64,000 bases of DNA, from the NCBI RefSeq assembly GCF_002214185.1, contig NZ_CP022161.1, positions 2,355,767-2,419,766 on the forward strand, read 5' to 3'. The stretch's first letter is position 1. The number at the start of each line of letters is the position of its first letter. The notes below the pieces were generated by a model. That model saw only the letters and a list, made by a program, of their open reading frames with translations, did no database searches and was not told where the DNA came from. This document shows positions 1 to 13,873 of the stretch, piece after piece. A program made the translations under genes and the position numbers. The stretch comes from Streptomyces capitiformicae. GTDB taxonomy: Bacteria > Actinomycetota > Actinomycetes > Streptomycetales > Streptomycetaceae.

Positions 1-796
1 GCCGGGTCGTCATCAACTGTTCGAATACCTGCCGCGTTACGGCCGCCCTCCACAGATTCGGTGACTTTCTCCCGTCCACACCCTGGGGACTGGGAAGTTA
101 TGCAGATCGTGTCCACAGAGCTCCCTGTCGAGAGATCATCGAGGCTGGTCAGACACCTGTGGATTGGTGGACGAACGATCTCCACAGTCTGTGGACGAAG
201 CAGAGATCCACAGACTGTGGACGGAGTTGTCCACCGACAACCCACAGGCTGTGGCCGGTTGTCCCCAGTGATCCCCAGCTTCTCCACATGCCTGTCCACT
301 GTTCGGCAGCGCGATGCGCCCTCTCACCGCGTCGAGTGAAAGGCGTCACACGAAGTTGCCTGGTTGGGCTGTGGGAAAGGTGGGTAAACCTGGGGACGCC
401 GTTGGGGAGAAGTGCCCTGGGCTGTGCACGGTGTGTGCAGAACTTTCTGTTCTCCACAGAGACACCTGGTTGTCCACCGCCTCCACCCACAGGCCCCGTG
501 GACAAAATCTGCCGCCTGAGCTGCGGAAACGGGGTTATCCACGGTTTCCACAGGCCCTACTACTACTCCCAACTAGAGAGAGCTGGGAATTCGTTTCGAA
601 GTGGGTCCTGTGCACAACTCGCTCTCGGCTGCCAGACCGCGCCTCGTCACGACTTGACCCCGAGAGGCTCCGAGTGTCAGTGGCGTGCGTCAGACTGGTC
701 CCCGGTGTCCTTCCCCTCACAGGAACCAGCGACACCGAGACAGACGACGAAGCCAGGCAGGGCGAGAAGCGCCGGCAACAGCAGGAGGCGGCAACA
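1..796. other. oriC: oriC (right part), DnaA-box array before dnaN
   Basis: This stretch before dnaN has no convincing gene and is crowded with 9-mers close to the Streptomyces DnaA box TTGTCCACA. Clear copies are TGTGGACGA at 190-198, TGTGGACGG at 216-224, TTGTCCACC at 227-235, TTGTCCCCA at 259-267, TTGTCCACC at 470-478, CGTGGACAA at 497-505, TTATCCACG at 535-543 and TGTGCACAA at 609-617, with many shorter TCCACA cores between them. Both orientations occur. In Streptomyces the origin lies between dnaA and dnaN, and the gene order here matches. The left end, including the dnaA side, is outside the window. The long open frames crossing the region have poor codon bias and are not genes. Confidence 0.93.
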
Positions 797-1927
797 GTGA
801 AGATCCGGGTGGAACGCGACGTACTCGCGGAGGCAGTGGCCTGGGCGGCGCGCAGCCTCCCGGCCCGTCCGCCGGCGCCTGTCCTCGCCGGCCTCCTTCT
901 GAAGGCCGAGGAAGGCCAGCTGAGCCTGTCCAGCTTCGACTACGAGGTCTCCGCGCGCGTGTCCGTGGAGGCGGAGGTCGACGAGGAGGGCACGGTCCTC
1001 GTCTCGGGCCGTCTCCTCGCGGACATCTGCCGCGCCCTCCCCAACCGACCGGTGGAGATTTCCACAGACGGTGTACGGGCGACCGTGGTCTGCGGCTCCT
1101 CCCGGTTCACCCTCCACACACTGCCTGTGGAGGAGTACCCGTCGCTGCCGCAGATGCCGAACGCCACGGGCACCGTCCCCGGCGAGGTCTTCGCCTCCGC
1201 GGCCGCCCAGGTGGCCATCGCCGCCGGGCGTGACGACACGCTGCCCGTCCTCACCGGTGTGCGCATCGAGATCGAGGGCGACACCGTCACGCTGGCGTCC
1301 ACCGACCGCTACCGCTTCGCGGTCCGTGAGTTCCTGTGGAAGCCGGAGAACCCGGAGGCGTCCGCGGTCGCCCTGGTGCCCGCCAAGACGCTCCTGGACA
1401 CCGCCAAGGCGCTCACGAGCGGCGACAGCGTCATCCTGGCGCTGTCCGGCTCGGGCGCGGGCGAGGGTTTGATCGGTTTCGAGGGCGCCGGCCGTCGTAC
1501 GACGACGCGTCTCCTCGAGGGCGACCTCCCGAAGTACCGCACGCTGTTCCCGACGGAGTTCAACAGCGTGGCCGTCATCGAGACCGCTCCGTTCGTGGAG
1601 GCCGTCAAGCGTGTGGCCCTGGTCGCCGAGCGGAACACCCCGGTGCGGCTGAGCTTCGAGCAGGGCGTGCTGATCCTGGAGGCCGGCTCCAGCGACGACG
1701 CACAGGCTGTGGAGAGGGTCGACGCCCAGCTGGAGGGCGACGACATCTCGATCGCCTTCAACCCGACGTTCCTGCTGGACGGCCTGAGCGCCATCGACTC
1801 CCCGGTCGCCCAGCTGTCCTTCACGACGTCCACGAAGCCCGCGCTGCTCAGCGGCAAGCCGGCGGTGGACGCGGAGGCGGACGAGGCCTACAAGTACCTG
1901 ATCATGCCGGTGCGGCTGAGCGGCTGA
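797..1927 (+). CDS. dnaN: DNA polymerase III sliding clamp, beta subunit
   Basis: The replicative sliding clamp forms a ring dimer that tethers DNA polymerase III to DNA and also binds repair polymerases. The 376-aa product has the usual clamp length. It begins VKIRVERDVLAEAV and ends YKYLIMPVRLSG, the conserved C-terminal (M)P-R-L strand. The frame stays open far upstream, but the GTG at 797 is chosen because AGGAGG lies at 783-788 and the clamp fold starts there. It directly follows oriC and starts the dnaN-gnd-recF-DUF721 series. The stop codon lies inside an 8-bp tandem repeat, described separately. Confidence 0.97.
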   Translation: MKIRVERDVLAEAVAWAARSLPARPPAPVLAGLLLKAEEGQLSLSSFDYEVSARVSVEAEVDEEGTVLVSGRLLADICRALPNRPVEISTDGVRATVVCGSSRFTLHTLPVEEYPSLPQMPNATGTVPGEVFASAAAQVAIAAGRDDTLPVLTGVRIEIEGDTVTLASTDRYRFAVREFLWKPENPEASAVALVPAKTLLDTAKALTSGDSVILALSGSGAGEGLIGFEGAGRRTTTRLLEGDLPKYRTLFPTEFNSVAVIETAPFVEAVKRVALVAERNTPVRLSFEQGVLILEAGSSDDAQAVERVDAQLEGDDISIAFNPTFLLDGLSAIDSPVAQLSFTTSTKPALLSGKPAVDAEADEAYKYLIMPVRLSG

Positions 1928-1960
1928 GCGGCTGAGCGGCTGAGCGGCTGAGCGGCTGAG
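1913..1960 (+). repeat. 8-bp tandem repeat, six copies, over the dnaN stop
   Basis: Six perfect head-to-tail copies of CGGCTGAG run from the last codons of dnaN through its stop (1925-1927) into the spacer. The first two copies encode the Arg-Leu-Ser-Gly tail and the TGA. Copies three to six are untranslated. The repeat is not a hairpin, and its length could vary by replication slippage without changing the protein. Confidence 0.95.
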
Positions 1961-1980
1961 CGTCCCGACGATCCTCGCGG

Positions 1981-1989
1981 TTGTCCACA
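1981..1989 (+). promoter_or_regulatory. isolated perfect DnaA box
   Basis: TTGTCCACA, identical to the Streptomyces DnaA-box consensus, lies in the dnaN-gnd spacer about 170 bp before the gnd start. It could extend the origin region or act on gnd transcription. Only the sequence match is seen. Confidence 0.75.
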
Positions 1990-2156
1990 ACACTGTGGGG
2001 CCCGGTGGATGGATCACCGGGCCCTCGACACGAAGCCGCAGGTCGGAGGGTACGTATGAGCGCGTATGCCCACAGGTGTGCGTGAGCGTCCGGGTTTAGG
2101 CTCGTGTGTGGGTACGCAGGTGCCCTCATGCCACGTCGCAACCTAAGGAACAACTG

Positions 2157-3032
2157 ATGGAGCTCGGTCTCGTCGGCCTCGGCAAGATGGGCGGCAACAT
2201 GCGCGAGCGGATACGCCGCGCCGGCCACACCGTCATCGGATACGACCGGAACCCGGATCTCGCCGATGTCCACAGCCTCGAAAAGCTTGTGGGCAAGCTC
2301 AAGGGCCCCCGCGTCGTGTGGGTGATGGTCCCGGCCGGTGCCGCCACCCAGTCGACCATCGACGAGCTCGCCGAGCTCCTGCGGCCCGGCGACGTGGTCG
2401 TGGACGGCGGGAACTCGCGCTGGACGGACGACGAGAAGCACGCCGAGGAACTGGCGGCCAAGGGCATCGGTTTCGTCGACTGCGGCGTCTCCGGTGGTGT
2501 CTGGGGCCTGGAGAACGGCTACGCGCTGATGTACGGCGGCGACGCCGAGAACGTCGCCAAGGTGCGGCCGATCTTCGACGCGCTCAAGCCCGAGGGCGAC
2601 CTCGGCTCGGTGCACGCCGGCAAGGTCGGCGCCGGGCACTTCGCGAAGATGGTCCACAACGGCATCGAGTACGCGATGATGCAGGCGTACGCCGAGGGCT
2701 GGGAGCTGCTGGAGAAGGTCGACTCGGTGACGGACGTCCGTGAGGTGTTCCGCTCCTGGCAGGAGGGCACGGTCATCCGCTCCTGGCTGCTGGACCTCGC
2801 GGTCAACGCCCTTGACGAGGATGAGCACTTGGAGCGGCTCAAGGGTTATGCACAGGACTCGGGCGAGGGCCGTTGGACTGTGGAGGCCGCCATCGACAAC
2901 GCCGTGCCGCTGCCCGCGATCACGGCCTCGCTCTTCGCGCGGTTCGCCTCACGCCAGGAAGACTCCCCGCAGATGAAGATGATCGCGGCGTTGCGGAACC
3001 AGTTCGGCGGCCACGCGGTCGAGAAGAAGTAG
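2157..3032 (+). CDS. gnd: 6-phosphogluconate dehydrogenase (decarboxylating)
   Basis: Oxidatively decarboxylates 6-phosphogluconate to ribulose 5-phosphate in the pentose phosphate pathway. The N-terminus carries the nucleotide-binding motif [12 protein letters not shown]. Further on are the substrate-binding stretch [15 protein letters not shown] and the [13 protein letters not shown] helix with the catalytic lysine region. At 291 aa it belongs to the short, single-C-domain form of the family common in actinobacteria, not the 470-aa enteric form. The ATG at 2157 is preferred over an upstream in-frame ATG because AAGGAA lies at 2145-2150. Its place between dnaN and recF is conserved in Streptomyces although it has no role in replication. 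Confidence 0.93.
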   Translation: MELGLVGLGKMGGNMRERIRRAGHTVIGYDRNPDLADVHSLEKLVGKLKGPRVVWVMVPAGAATQSTIDELAELLRPGDVVVDGGNSRWTDDEKHAEELAAKGIGFVDCGVSGGVWGLENGYALMYGGDAENVAKVRPIFDALKPEGDLGSVHAGKVGAGHFAKMVHNGIEYAMMQAYAEGWELLEKVDSVTDVREVFRSWQEGTVIRSWLLDLAVNALDEDEHLERLKGYAQDSGEGRWTVEAAIDNAVPLPAITASLFARFASRQEDSPQMKMIAALRNQFGGHAVEKK

Positions 3033-3108
3033 CCCACAGCAAGTAGCCAGCAGTAATCCACAGGGCCGCACAGCGGTCCACAAGCCTGGGGGAGGTCGGC
3101 ACCCGACC

Positions 3109-4233
3109 ATGCACGTCACGCATCTGTCGCTGGCCGACTTCCGCTCGTACGCCCGGGTCGAGGTCCCGCTCGACCCGGGCGTCACCGCGTTCGTGGGCCC
3201 CAACGGGCAGGGCAAGACGAACCTGGTCGAGGCTGTCGGCTATCTCGCGACCCTCGGCAGCCATCGCGTCTCCTCCGACGCGCCCCTGGTCCGCATGGGC
3301 GCCGACCGCGCGGTGATCCGGGCGCAGGTGCGCCAGGGGGAGCGTCAGCAGCTGGTCGAGCTGGAGCTGAACCCCGGCAAGGCCAATCGCGCCCGTATCA
3401 ACAGGTCCTCGCAGGTCAGGCCGCGTGATGTGCTCGGCATCATACGGACGGTGCTGTTCGCGCCCGAGGACCTCGCCCTGGTCAAGGGCGACCCCGGGGA
3501 GCGGCGTCGTTTTCTCGACGAGCTGATCACCGCTCGGGCGCCCCGCATGGCGGGCGTGCGCTCCGACTACGAGCGGGTCCTCAAGCAGCGCAACACGCTC
3601 CTCAAGACGGCCGCGCTGGCCCGCCGTCACGGGGGCCGCACCATGGACCTGTCGACGCTCGACGTGTGGGACCAGCACCTCGCGCGTGTGGGCGCCGAAC
3701 TGCTTGCCCAGCGTCTGGATCTGGTCGCTGCCGTCCAGCCGCTGGCAGACAAGGCGTACGAGCAGCTGGCGCCCGGCGGCGGCCCTGTGAGTCTGGAATA
3801 CAAGCCCTCCTCGCCCGGCATCGTCGGCCATGCGCGCGAGGAGCTGTACGAGCAGCTGATGGCCGCCCTCGCCGAGGCACGCAAGCAGGAGATCGAGCGG
3901 GGCGTCACCCTCGTAGGACCCCACCGGGATGATTTGGTACTCAAACTTGGCCAGCTGCCCGCCAAGGGATACGCCTCTCACGGCGAGTCCTGGTCGTACG
4001 CCCTCGCGCTGCGCCTCGCCTCGTACGACCTGCTGCGGGCCGAGGGCAACGAGCCGGTGTTGATCCTGGACGACGTCTTCGCCGAGTTGGATGCCCGCCG
4101 CAGAGAGCGCCTGGCGGAGCTGGTCGCCCCGGGCGAGCAGGTGCTGGTGACCGCGGCGGTCGACGACGACGTACCGGGCGTACTGACGGGGACGCGGTAC
4201 GCCGTCTCCGACGGGACGGTGGAGCGCGCATGA
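3109..4233 (+). CDS. recF: RecF recombination mediator ATPase
   Basis: RecF is an SMC-like ATPase that, with RecO and RecR, loads RecA at single-strand gaps and stalled forks. The 374-aa product has Walker [10 protein letters not shown] at residues 30-38, an ABC-signature-like segment in [17 protein letters not shown], and Walker [12 protein letters not shown] near the C-terminus. Its length is normal for the family. The start ATG at 3109 opens directly into the first beta strand. The last codon overlaps the next gene's ATG (ATGA at 4230), so the two are probably translationally coupled. Confidence 0.97.
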   Translation: MHVTHLSLADFRSYARVEVPLDPGVTAFVGPNGQGKTNLVEAVGYLATLGSHRVSSDAPLVRMGADRAVIRAQVRQGERQQLVELELNPGKANRARINRSSQVRPRDVLGIIRTVLFAPEDLALVKGDPGERRRFLDELITARAPRMAGVRSDYERVLKQRNTLLKTAALARRHGGRTMDLSTLDVWDQHLARVGAELLAQRLDLVAAVQPLADKAYEQLAPGGGPVSLEYKPSSPGIVGHAREELYEQLMAALAEARKQEIERGVTLVGPHRDDLVLKLGQLPAKGYASHGESWSYALALRLASYDLLRAEGNEPVLILDDVFAELDARRRERLAELVAPGEQVLVTAAVDDDVPGVLTGTRYAVSDGTVERA

Positions 4234-4763
4234 GCGGATCCGAGGGGACCCCGAAGCCTCCCGAGCCCTCCGGCGTGGACCTCGCGCGGGTGGCGCTGCG
4301 CGCCGCCAAGGAAGCCGCACGCGCGCGTGGGGATGCCGCGCAGCAGAAGAAGCAGGCGCGGCGCGGTGGCGGTCTGCGCTCCGGAGCGCGAGCCGACGGC
4401 CGTGACCCGATGGCGCTCGGATCCGCCATCAACCGGCTGATCACCGAACGGGGCTGGGAGACTCCGGCCGCCGTCGGCGGGGTCATGGGCCGCTGGCCGC
4501 AGATCGTCGGCGAGGACCTGGCCAAGCGCTGCGTGCCGGAGCGATACGACGAGGACGAGCGGGTCCTGCACGTGCGGTGCGACTCCACGGCGTGGGCGAC
4601 GAACGTGCGGATGCTGGCACCGCAACTGGTCGCCCGGCTCAACGAGGACCTCGGCCACGGCACGGTACGGCTGCTCAAGGTGCACGGCCCCGATGGTTCC
4701 GCCCGTCGCTACGGTCCCCTGCGCGCCCCGGGAAGCACCGGCCCCGGCGATACCTACGGGTGA
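4230..4763 (+). CDS. dciA: DUF721 protein, DciA-like helicase operator
   Basis: A 177-aa protein with a disordered, Ala/Lys/Arg-rich N-terminal half (to about residue 65). A DUF721 domain follows, recognisable from W-x-x-I-V-G ([14 protein letters not shown]) and the strand [23 protein letters not shown]721 contains DciA, the ancestral bacterial protein that interacts with and helps load the DnaB replicative helicase. Location between recF and gyrB fits a replication role. The ATG overlaps the recF stop by 4 bp. The family assignment is solid; the helicase role here is inferred from homologues. Confidence 0.85.
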   Translation: MSGSEGTPKPPEPSGVDLARVALRAAKEAARARGDAAQQKKQARRGGGLRSGARADGRDPMALGSAINRLITERGWETPAAVGGVMGRWPQIVGEDLAKRCVPERYDEDERVLHVRCDSTAWATNVRMLAPQLVARLNEDLGHGTVRLLKVHGPDGSARRYGPLRAPGSTGPGDTYG

Positions 4764-7228
<2,465 letters not shown>

Positions 7229-7270
7229 GTCGGTCTCAGCTGACCGCACCAGGAAGGATCTTCACCGGCA

Positions 7271-9865
<2,595 letters not shown>

Positions 9866-9883
9866 CACGAGGAGTGAGTCAGC

Positions 9884-10687
9884 GTGAGCGGAGCCACGGG
9901 CGCCGGATCGTCCGGTTCTTCGGCCGGCCCTTCGACCGGTGCGGAGGCGGATGGCGGCGGCCGTGGCTCCGCCGCGCGTGCGATGGACACGCACACCACC
10001 CAGCTGAAGGCGATCAAGCCGAGTGCGGCCGACGCGTCGTCGGCCGACGGGCAGGGATCCCAGGGGGGAACCGTGACGGACACCCGGGGTCCGCAGACAC
10101 AGCAGCAGGGAGGCCCGGCCGCGGCCAAGGGCGGGCCCGGCCCGGCTTCCGCCCAGGCACAGTCGCACGCGCAGCCCCCGGCGCAGGCCGGTGGCTCGGC
10201 GCTGCCCGGGGAGCGGAGGCCGCAGCAGCAGGGCCCGTACCACCCGCCGCAGGCCTACCAGCCGGCCCCCGAGAGTGCCTCGCGCAAGCCGCGTACAGGG
10301 GCGCGTACGACGCCTCGTACGCGTAAGGCACGGCTGCGGGTGGCCAAGGCCGACCCGTGGTCCGTGATGAAGGTCAGCTTCCTGCTCTCCATCGCCCTCG
10401 GTATCTGCACCATCGTCGCGGCCGCGGTGCTGTGGATGGTCATGAACGCGATGGGCGTCTTCTCGACGGTCGGTGCCACCATCTCCGAGGCCACCGGCTC
10501 GAACGAGTCCAACGGCTTCGACCTGCAGTCGTTCCTGTCGCTGCCCAATGTGCTGATCTTCACGGCGATCATCGCGGTCATCGACGTCGTCCTCGCCACC
10601 GCCCTCGCCACCCTCGGGGCCTTCATCTACAACCTCTCCGCGGGCTTCGTGGGCGGCATCGAGCTGACGCTGGCCGAGGACGAGTGA
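9884..10687 (+). CDS. DUF3566 membrane protein
   Basis: A 267-aa membrane protein of the DUF3566 family, conserved downstream of gyrA in actinobacteria. Residues 1 to about 150 are low-complexity Gly/Ser/Gln/Pro/Ala with a basic patch before the membrane. Two hydrophobic segments follow, one starting KVSFLLSIALGICTIVAAAV and one starting VLIFTAIIAVIDVVLATALA, separated by an extracytoplasmic loop. Mycobacterial relatives near gyrA have been linked to cell-division and wall-synthesis proteins; no function is shown here. The start is GTG 9884, 18 bp after gyrA, with GAGGAGTGAG before it, so it is likely in the gyrase operon. Confidence 0.8.
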   Translation: MSGATGAGSSGSSAGPSTGAEADGGGRGSAARAMDTHTTQLKAIKPSAADASSADGQGSQGGTVTDTRGPQTQQQGGPAAAKGGPGPASAQAQSHAQPPAQAGGSALPGERRPQQQGPYHPPQAYQPAPESASRKPRTGARTTPRTRKARLRVAKADPWSVMKVSFLLSIALGICTIVAAAVLWMVMNAMGVFSTVGATISEATGSNESNGFDLQSFLSLPNVLIFTAIIAVIDVVLATALATLGAFIYNLSAGFVGGIELTLAEDE

Positions 10688-10795
10688 GCGTCGTCTCTCA
10701 GCGACATGTGAGCCGGGGGACGGCGTAAAACGCTGTCCCCTACGGGGTGTCCCACCTCGCCTAGGGCCGCCACCGGCCCCCTCCAGGTATCGATT

Positions 10796-10824
10796 TTGGG
10801 ACTGCCCACGTCGTGCGCTAATCT
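10796..10824 (+). promoter_or_regulatory. candidate tRNA-Ile promoter
   Basis: TTGGGA at 10796-10801 and TAATCT at 10819-10824 with a 17-bp spacer, 40 bp before the tRNA. The string GCTAATCTTC also occurs before tRNA-Leu (33702-33711), which supports a shared housekeeping -10. Confidence 0.5.
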
Positions 10825-10864
10825 TCAGGAGTCAGCGCGCGGGACACACACCGCAGAGCGCGGC

Positions 10865-10941
10865 GGGGCTATAGCTCAGTTGGTTAGAGCGCATCCCTGA
10901 TAAGGATGAGGCCACAGGTTCAAATCCTGTTAGCCCCACCA
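10865..10941 (+). tRNA. tRNA-Ile (GAT anticodon)
   Basis: A full cloverleaf: acceptor GGGGCTA pairs with TAGCCCC at 10931-10937, the D-arm is AGCTCAGTTGGTTAGAGC, the anticodon loop is CTGATAA with GAT, and the T-arm has GGTTCAAATCC. The genomic 3' end carries CCA (10939-10941). A rho-independent terminator starts 5 bp later. Confidence 0.97.
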
Positions 10942-10945
10942 GCAT

Positions 10946-10979
10946 GAAGACCCTCAACCAATCATGGTTGGGGGTCTTC
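10946..10979 (+). terminator. terminator after tRNA-Ile
   Basis: A 15-bp stem (10946-10960 with 10965-10979, one G:U pair) around the loop ATCA, followed by a T-rich run. Confidence 0.85.
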
Positions 10980-11050
10980 TTCGTTCGCTCGGCATGTCGG
11001 CGTCGGCTGCGGGGCGGTGGAAGCCGGAGACGAGTACCGGATGCGGATGC

Positions 11051-11086
11051 GAGAAACCCCCGGCTGGGGGCGGCCGGGGGTTTCTC
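11051..11086. terminator. bidirectional terminator-like hairpin
   Basis: A perfect 14-bp inverted repeat (GAGAAACCCCCGGC at 11051-11064 with its complement at 11073-11086). It lies just beyond the 3' end of the minus-strand gene ending at 11148 and ends in AAA/TTT tracts on either strand, so it probably stops transcription from both sides. Confidence 0.75.
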
Positions 11087-11147
11087 GGTGTTCTGCGAGG
11101 CGTTGTACGCAAGATCGACGTGGGATGGGTGTCGGGCGGGCGGGGGA

Positions 11148-11501
11148 TCAGCGCTGGAGAGGTGCGACGGGCTCAGCCTGTGGGAGAGGGGCATCGGGGG
11201 CGGCTACCGGGCTGATGAGGGTCCTGGCCGTGTCCGTGGCCGGGCGGTGGCGGCAGGAGGGCGAGGAGCCGTGGGCCTCGGCGCGGATGCGTTGCTTCAT
11301 CGTCGGGGGCAGGGCGTGGTCGTGGAGTCGGGTCTGGAGGGGCAGGGCCGGTGTCCTCGCGGGAGCCGCGCAGTTGCGGGTCGTCTCGGTCTGCTGTACC
11401 GCGGCGCCTGCCGTGGTGGTGATGAGTCCGAGCGCCGTGCACAGCGCGAGGAAGGCGGTGATGATGGCGGTCCACAGCTTCATGACCTTGTTCTGGGCCA
11501 T
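11148..11501 (-). CDS. small secreted protein (DUF6344-like)
   Basis: A 117-aa product. Residues 7-34 form a signal peptide or anchor (MKLWTAIITAFLALCTALGL, then TTTAGAA). The remainder is a polar, Pro- and Ala-rich domain with two cysteines (NCAAP, PSCRHR). Third-position GC is high throughout, which supports coding. A GTGAGG sequence precedes the ATG. From memory it resembles the streptomycete DUF6344 proteins found near gyrA, but this was not checked. A mature extracellular or membrane-tethered protein of unknown role is the safest description. It reads toward the hairpin at 11051-11086. Confidence 0.65.
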   Translation of the reverse strand: MAQNKVMKLWTAIITAFLALCTALGLITTTAGAAVQQTETTRNCAAPARTPALPLQTRLHDHALPPTMKQRIRAEAHGSSPSCRHRPATDTARTLISPVAAPDAPLPQAEPVAPLQR

Positions 11502-11777
11502 GGCCCCTCACTTTCGGGTTGGGCGATTTGCGTACTTTCCTCATGATGTGTATGTGGGCTCCGAAGTGGGGGACCGACGCCCATGGCGCGGCGATCTTCA
11601 GATGAACATCACTCGGATGGAGGCCAGGCCTGCGGAAAGCTCCAGGAGCGAGGAGGCGCCGGGGTTCGGAGGGGTGTGAGAGGTGTGATGGCCCTGTGTG
11701 GTGAACCTACGATCGGAATGGCGACATCCGGTTCTACTGCGGCCGTGCGGGCGGGAGTTGAGCGGCCGACGCAGGTC

Positions 11778-11806
11778 ACCGATCGATATCGGTCGGTGTG
11801 TATAGT
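11778..11806 (+). promoter_or_regulatory. promoter with palindrome over the -35, before the DLW-39 gene
   Basis: TATAGT at 11801-11806 is a strong -10. Seventeen bases upstream, the -35 position coincides with the left arm of the inverted repeat ACCGAT (11778-11783) / ATCGGT (11788-11793). A dimeric repressor there would block the promoter. The 50-bp leader runs into the GTG at 11852. The rest of the 11502-11851 spacer shows nothing recognisable. Confidence 0.5.
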
Positions 11807-11851
11807 CGGGCGACAGAGGTCCCCTACGTCAAGGAAAGACGAGGTCGCGCG

Positions 11852-11980
11852 GTGAAGAAGCTTCTCCTGGTCGCACTGGCCGCCATCGGCGGGCTCCTCG
11901 TGTACCGCCAGATCCAGGCGGATCGCGCCGAGCAGGATCTGTGGACGGAGGCGACTGACTCCGTGCCCACGGGTTCGTGA
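11852..11980 (+). CDS. DLW-39 family small membrane protein
   Basis: A 42-aa protein: VKKLLLVALAAIGGLLVYRQ forms one N-terminal hydrophobic helix, then QADRAEQDLWTEATD with the DLW tripeptide that names the family, then a short polar tail. Orthologues of about 39 residues are conserved in actinobacteria close to gyrA and tRNA genes; no function is known. The GTG at 11852 is chosen because GACGAGG lies just before it and the product then has the family length. The longer reading from 11798 lacks coding bias. A terminator follows at 12005. Confidence 0.8.
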   Translation: MKKLLLVALAAIGGLLVYRQIQADRAEQDLWTEATDSVPTGS

Positions 11981-12004
11981 ACATCGACATCAGTCTCAGA
12001 GCAG

Positions 12005-12033
12005 ACCCCGGCCGTGCTCACGGCCGGGGTTTT
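12005..12033 (+). terminator. terminator after the DLW-39 gene
   Basis: An 11-bp G+C-rich stem (ACCCCGGCCGTG, loop CTCA, CGGCCGGGGT, 12005-12030) followed by TTTT. Confidence 0.85.
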
Positions 12034-12308
12034 GTGTTGCTCGGGCGTATCGTCCCGGAAATTTAGGCGCATTCCGCATGGCGTTGCTTCACTTTGGCGA
12101 ACGAAGTGATTGCGCTGGCGAAACAGAGGTCTTCTTAGAGGGCGTAGAGGGTGTAGAGGGCGTTTTTTCGGCCGCTCCTCCGCAGGAAAGCGGGCACGCG
12201 CGCGTGCGGCCCGGCAGGATGGGCGCGTTCGGGGCACGACTTCCCGGCCATGACTTCTGGGCTTCGACTTCGGAGCCGCGACTTCGGGTCTACGACGAGG
12301 GGTGGCGC
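12034..12308. other. spacer before the secreted anchored protein gene
   Basis: No gene is seen. A 6-bp inverted repeat TCACTT (12089-12094) / AAGTGA (12104-12109) and a short GTAGAGGG triplication near 12138-12160 are the only structures noticed. The open frame beginning at 12078 is in phase with the next gene but lacks a typical coding pattern. Confidence 0.4.
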
Positions 12309-13799
12309 GTGATGGGGCGGCGTACGGTCCGGTGGCGAGCCGCGGCGGCAGTGGGGGCGGCCCTGTACGTGACGACGGCGCTGTCCGCGCCCGCCACGGC
12401 GGCCGATGCACCGACCCCGTACTCCTACGCCGAGGACGCGACGCGGGTCGAAGGCTCGGCGAGCTCCACGGGGGCCGTACGGCTGGCACCGGGCAAGACC
12501 TATCGAAGCTCCATCGGCCCCGGTGCCAAGCTCTACTACCGCCTCGATCTCGACGCCGTGGCCAACGCGTACGCCTCGGCCACGGCCGTACCCGCGGCGG
12601 GGGCCACGGTCGCGTCCTCGGACGGCGTCAGGGTGAGCGTGGAGGACTCGGACGGCCGCCGCTGCTCCTACGAGACCGCCCGCTTCGGCGCGACCCGCAG
12701 CGCGCACCCCGTCACCGCCCTGGCCTCACGCGAGATCGGCACCGACGAGTACATGTGCCAGGCACCCGGGGCGTACTACCTCGTCGTCCAACGCGTCGGT
12801 TCGGGTACGGGCTCCGCCTCCGGATCGCCGTCGGGCTCCATACCGGAGGGCTCGTCGGAGGAGTGGGGGCTGGAGCTCGGCTACGTCTCGGAACCCGCTG
12901 TGAAGGAGGGCGGCTCAACGAGTGCTCCCGAGGGCTGGAACTCGGCCTCGCCCGAGGCCGTGCAAGGAGATCCCGAACGGCGCCGTGGCGGGACCGGCTT
13001 CGCCACGGCGAGCCCCGTCGCGCAGGGGGTCTGGCAGGACGAGACCGGCATCAAGGCCGGGGAGACGCTCTTCTACAAGGTGCCGGTCGACTGGGGGCAG
13101 CAGCTCTACGCCACCGCCGAACTGGGCAGCACGACCGGCGGCGACGGGTTCGTGGGCAACGCTCTGGCCATGTCGCTCTACAACCCCGCGCGCGGCTTCG
13201 TGGACGACGCGCTCGTCAGCTACGGCGGAGACCAGCGGTCCGCCGACCTGGACCCGCTCCCCCCTGTCGCGTACGACAACCGCTTCTCCCCCGACGGAGA
13301 GGCGAAGGGAATGCGTTTCGCCGGCTGGTACTACCTGGCGGTCCACCTCGGCACGCCGGTCGCCGCCCGGTACGGCGACGAGCCCATCGGTCTGACCCTG
13401 CGGGTGCGGGTGACGGGCCAGGCGCAGGACGGACCGGGGTACCTGGGTGCGACCACACCGAGCGGGGTCTTCGAGGTCACCGACGAGGACCAGGAGGCGG
13501 CGGAGAACGGGACGACGGGGAACACGCTGGACGATGCGGGGGACACCGACGGCGAGGAGGACGGGGAGGCGGCGACTTCCGACGGCGGGGAGGGCTCCGG
13601 GAGCTCCACGGCGACCGGAGACAAGCGTCTCGCCATGACAGCGGTCGCCGCCGGCGGGATCGGAACGGGCAGCCTGCTGGTGCTCGGGCTCCTGGTGTGG
13701 ACCCTCGTGGCACGCAGGCGAGCGGCCGGCGCGGAGCGGGCGGCGCGAAGGGCGGGCACGGCTTCGCGGGGGCGGCACGGGCCGTCTCGGGGCCGGTAG
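12309..13799 (+). CDS. secreted, C-terminally membrane-anchored protein, unknown
   Basis: A 496-aa type I membrane protein. A signal peptide covers about residues 1-38 (AAAAVGAALYVTTALSAPATAADA). A long extracytoplasmic region follows with two repeats of a similar beta-rich module: KTYRSSIGPGAKLYYRLDLD early, and AGETLFYKVPVDWGQQLYAT later. Two cysteines lie near RRCSYE and EYMCQ. An acidic Gly/Ser linker (GDTDGEEDGEAATSDGG) leads to a transmembrane helix (GTGSLLVLGLLVWTLVARRR) with a basic tail. The layout suggests a cell-surface receptor or a matrix-associated protein. GAGG at 12297-12300 supports GTG 12309 or ATG 12312. It converges on the kinase gene at 13874. Confidence 0.75.
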   Translation: MMGRRTVRWRAAAAVGAALYVTTALSAPATAADAPTPYSYAEDATRVEGSASSTGAVRLAPGKTYRSSIGPGAKLYYRLDLDAVANAYASATAVPAAGATVASSDGVRVSVEDSDGRRCSYETARFGATRSAHPVTALASREIGTDEYMCQAPGAYYLVVQRVGSGTGSASGSPSGSIPEGSSEEWGLELGYVSEPAVKEGGSTSAPEGWNSASPEAVQGDPERRRGGTGFATASPVAQGVWQDETGIKAGETLFYKVPVDWGQQLYATAELGSTTGGDGFVGNALAMSLYNPARGFVDDALVSYGGDQRSADLDPLPPVAYDNRFSPDGEAKGMRFAGWYYLAVHLGTPVAARYGDEPIGLTLRVRVTGQAQDGPGYLGATTPSGVFEVTDEDQEAAENGTTGNTLDDAGDTDGEEDGEAATSDGGEGSGSSTATGDKRLAMTAVAAGGIGTGSLLVLGLLVWTLVARRRAAGAERAARRAGTASRGRHGPSRGR

Positions 13800-13873
13800 C
13801 GCCTACGAAGCTGGACGACTGCCGAGCGAGGGGCGACCCCGCACTGATCGTGACGAGGCAGCCGACGTACGGG

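Noticed and set aside
314..796. N-terminal extension of dnaN through oriC
   Set aside because: The ribosome site and conserved clamp N-terminus are at 797, and the upstream part consists of DnaA boxes.
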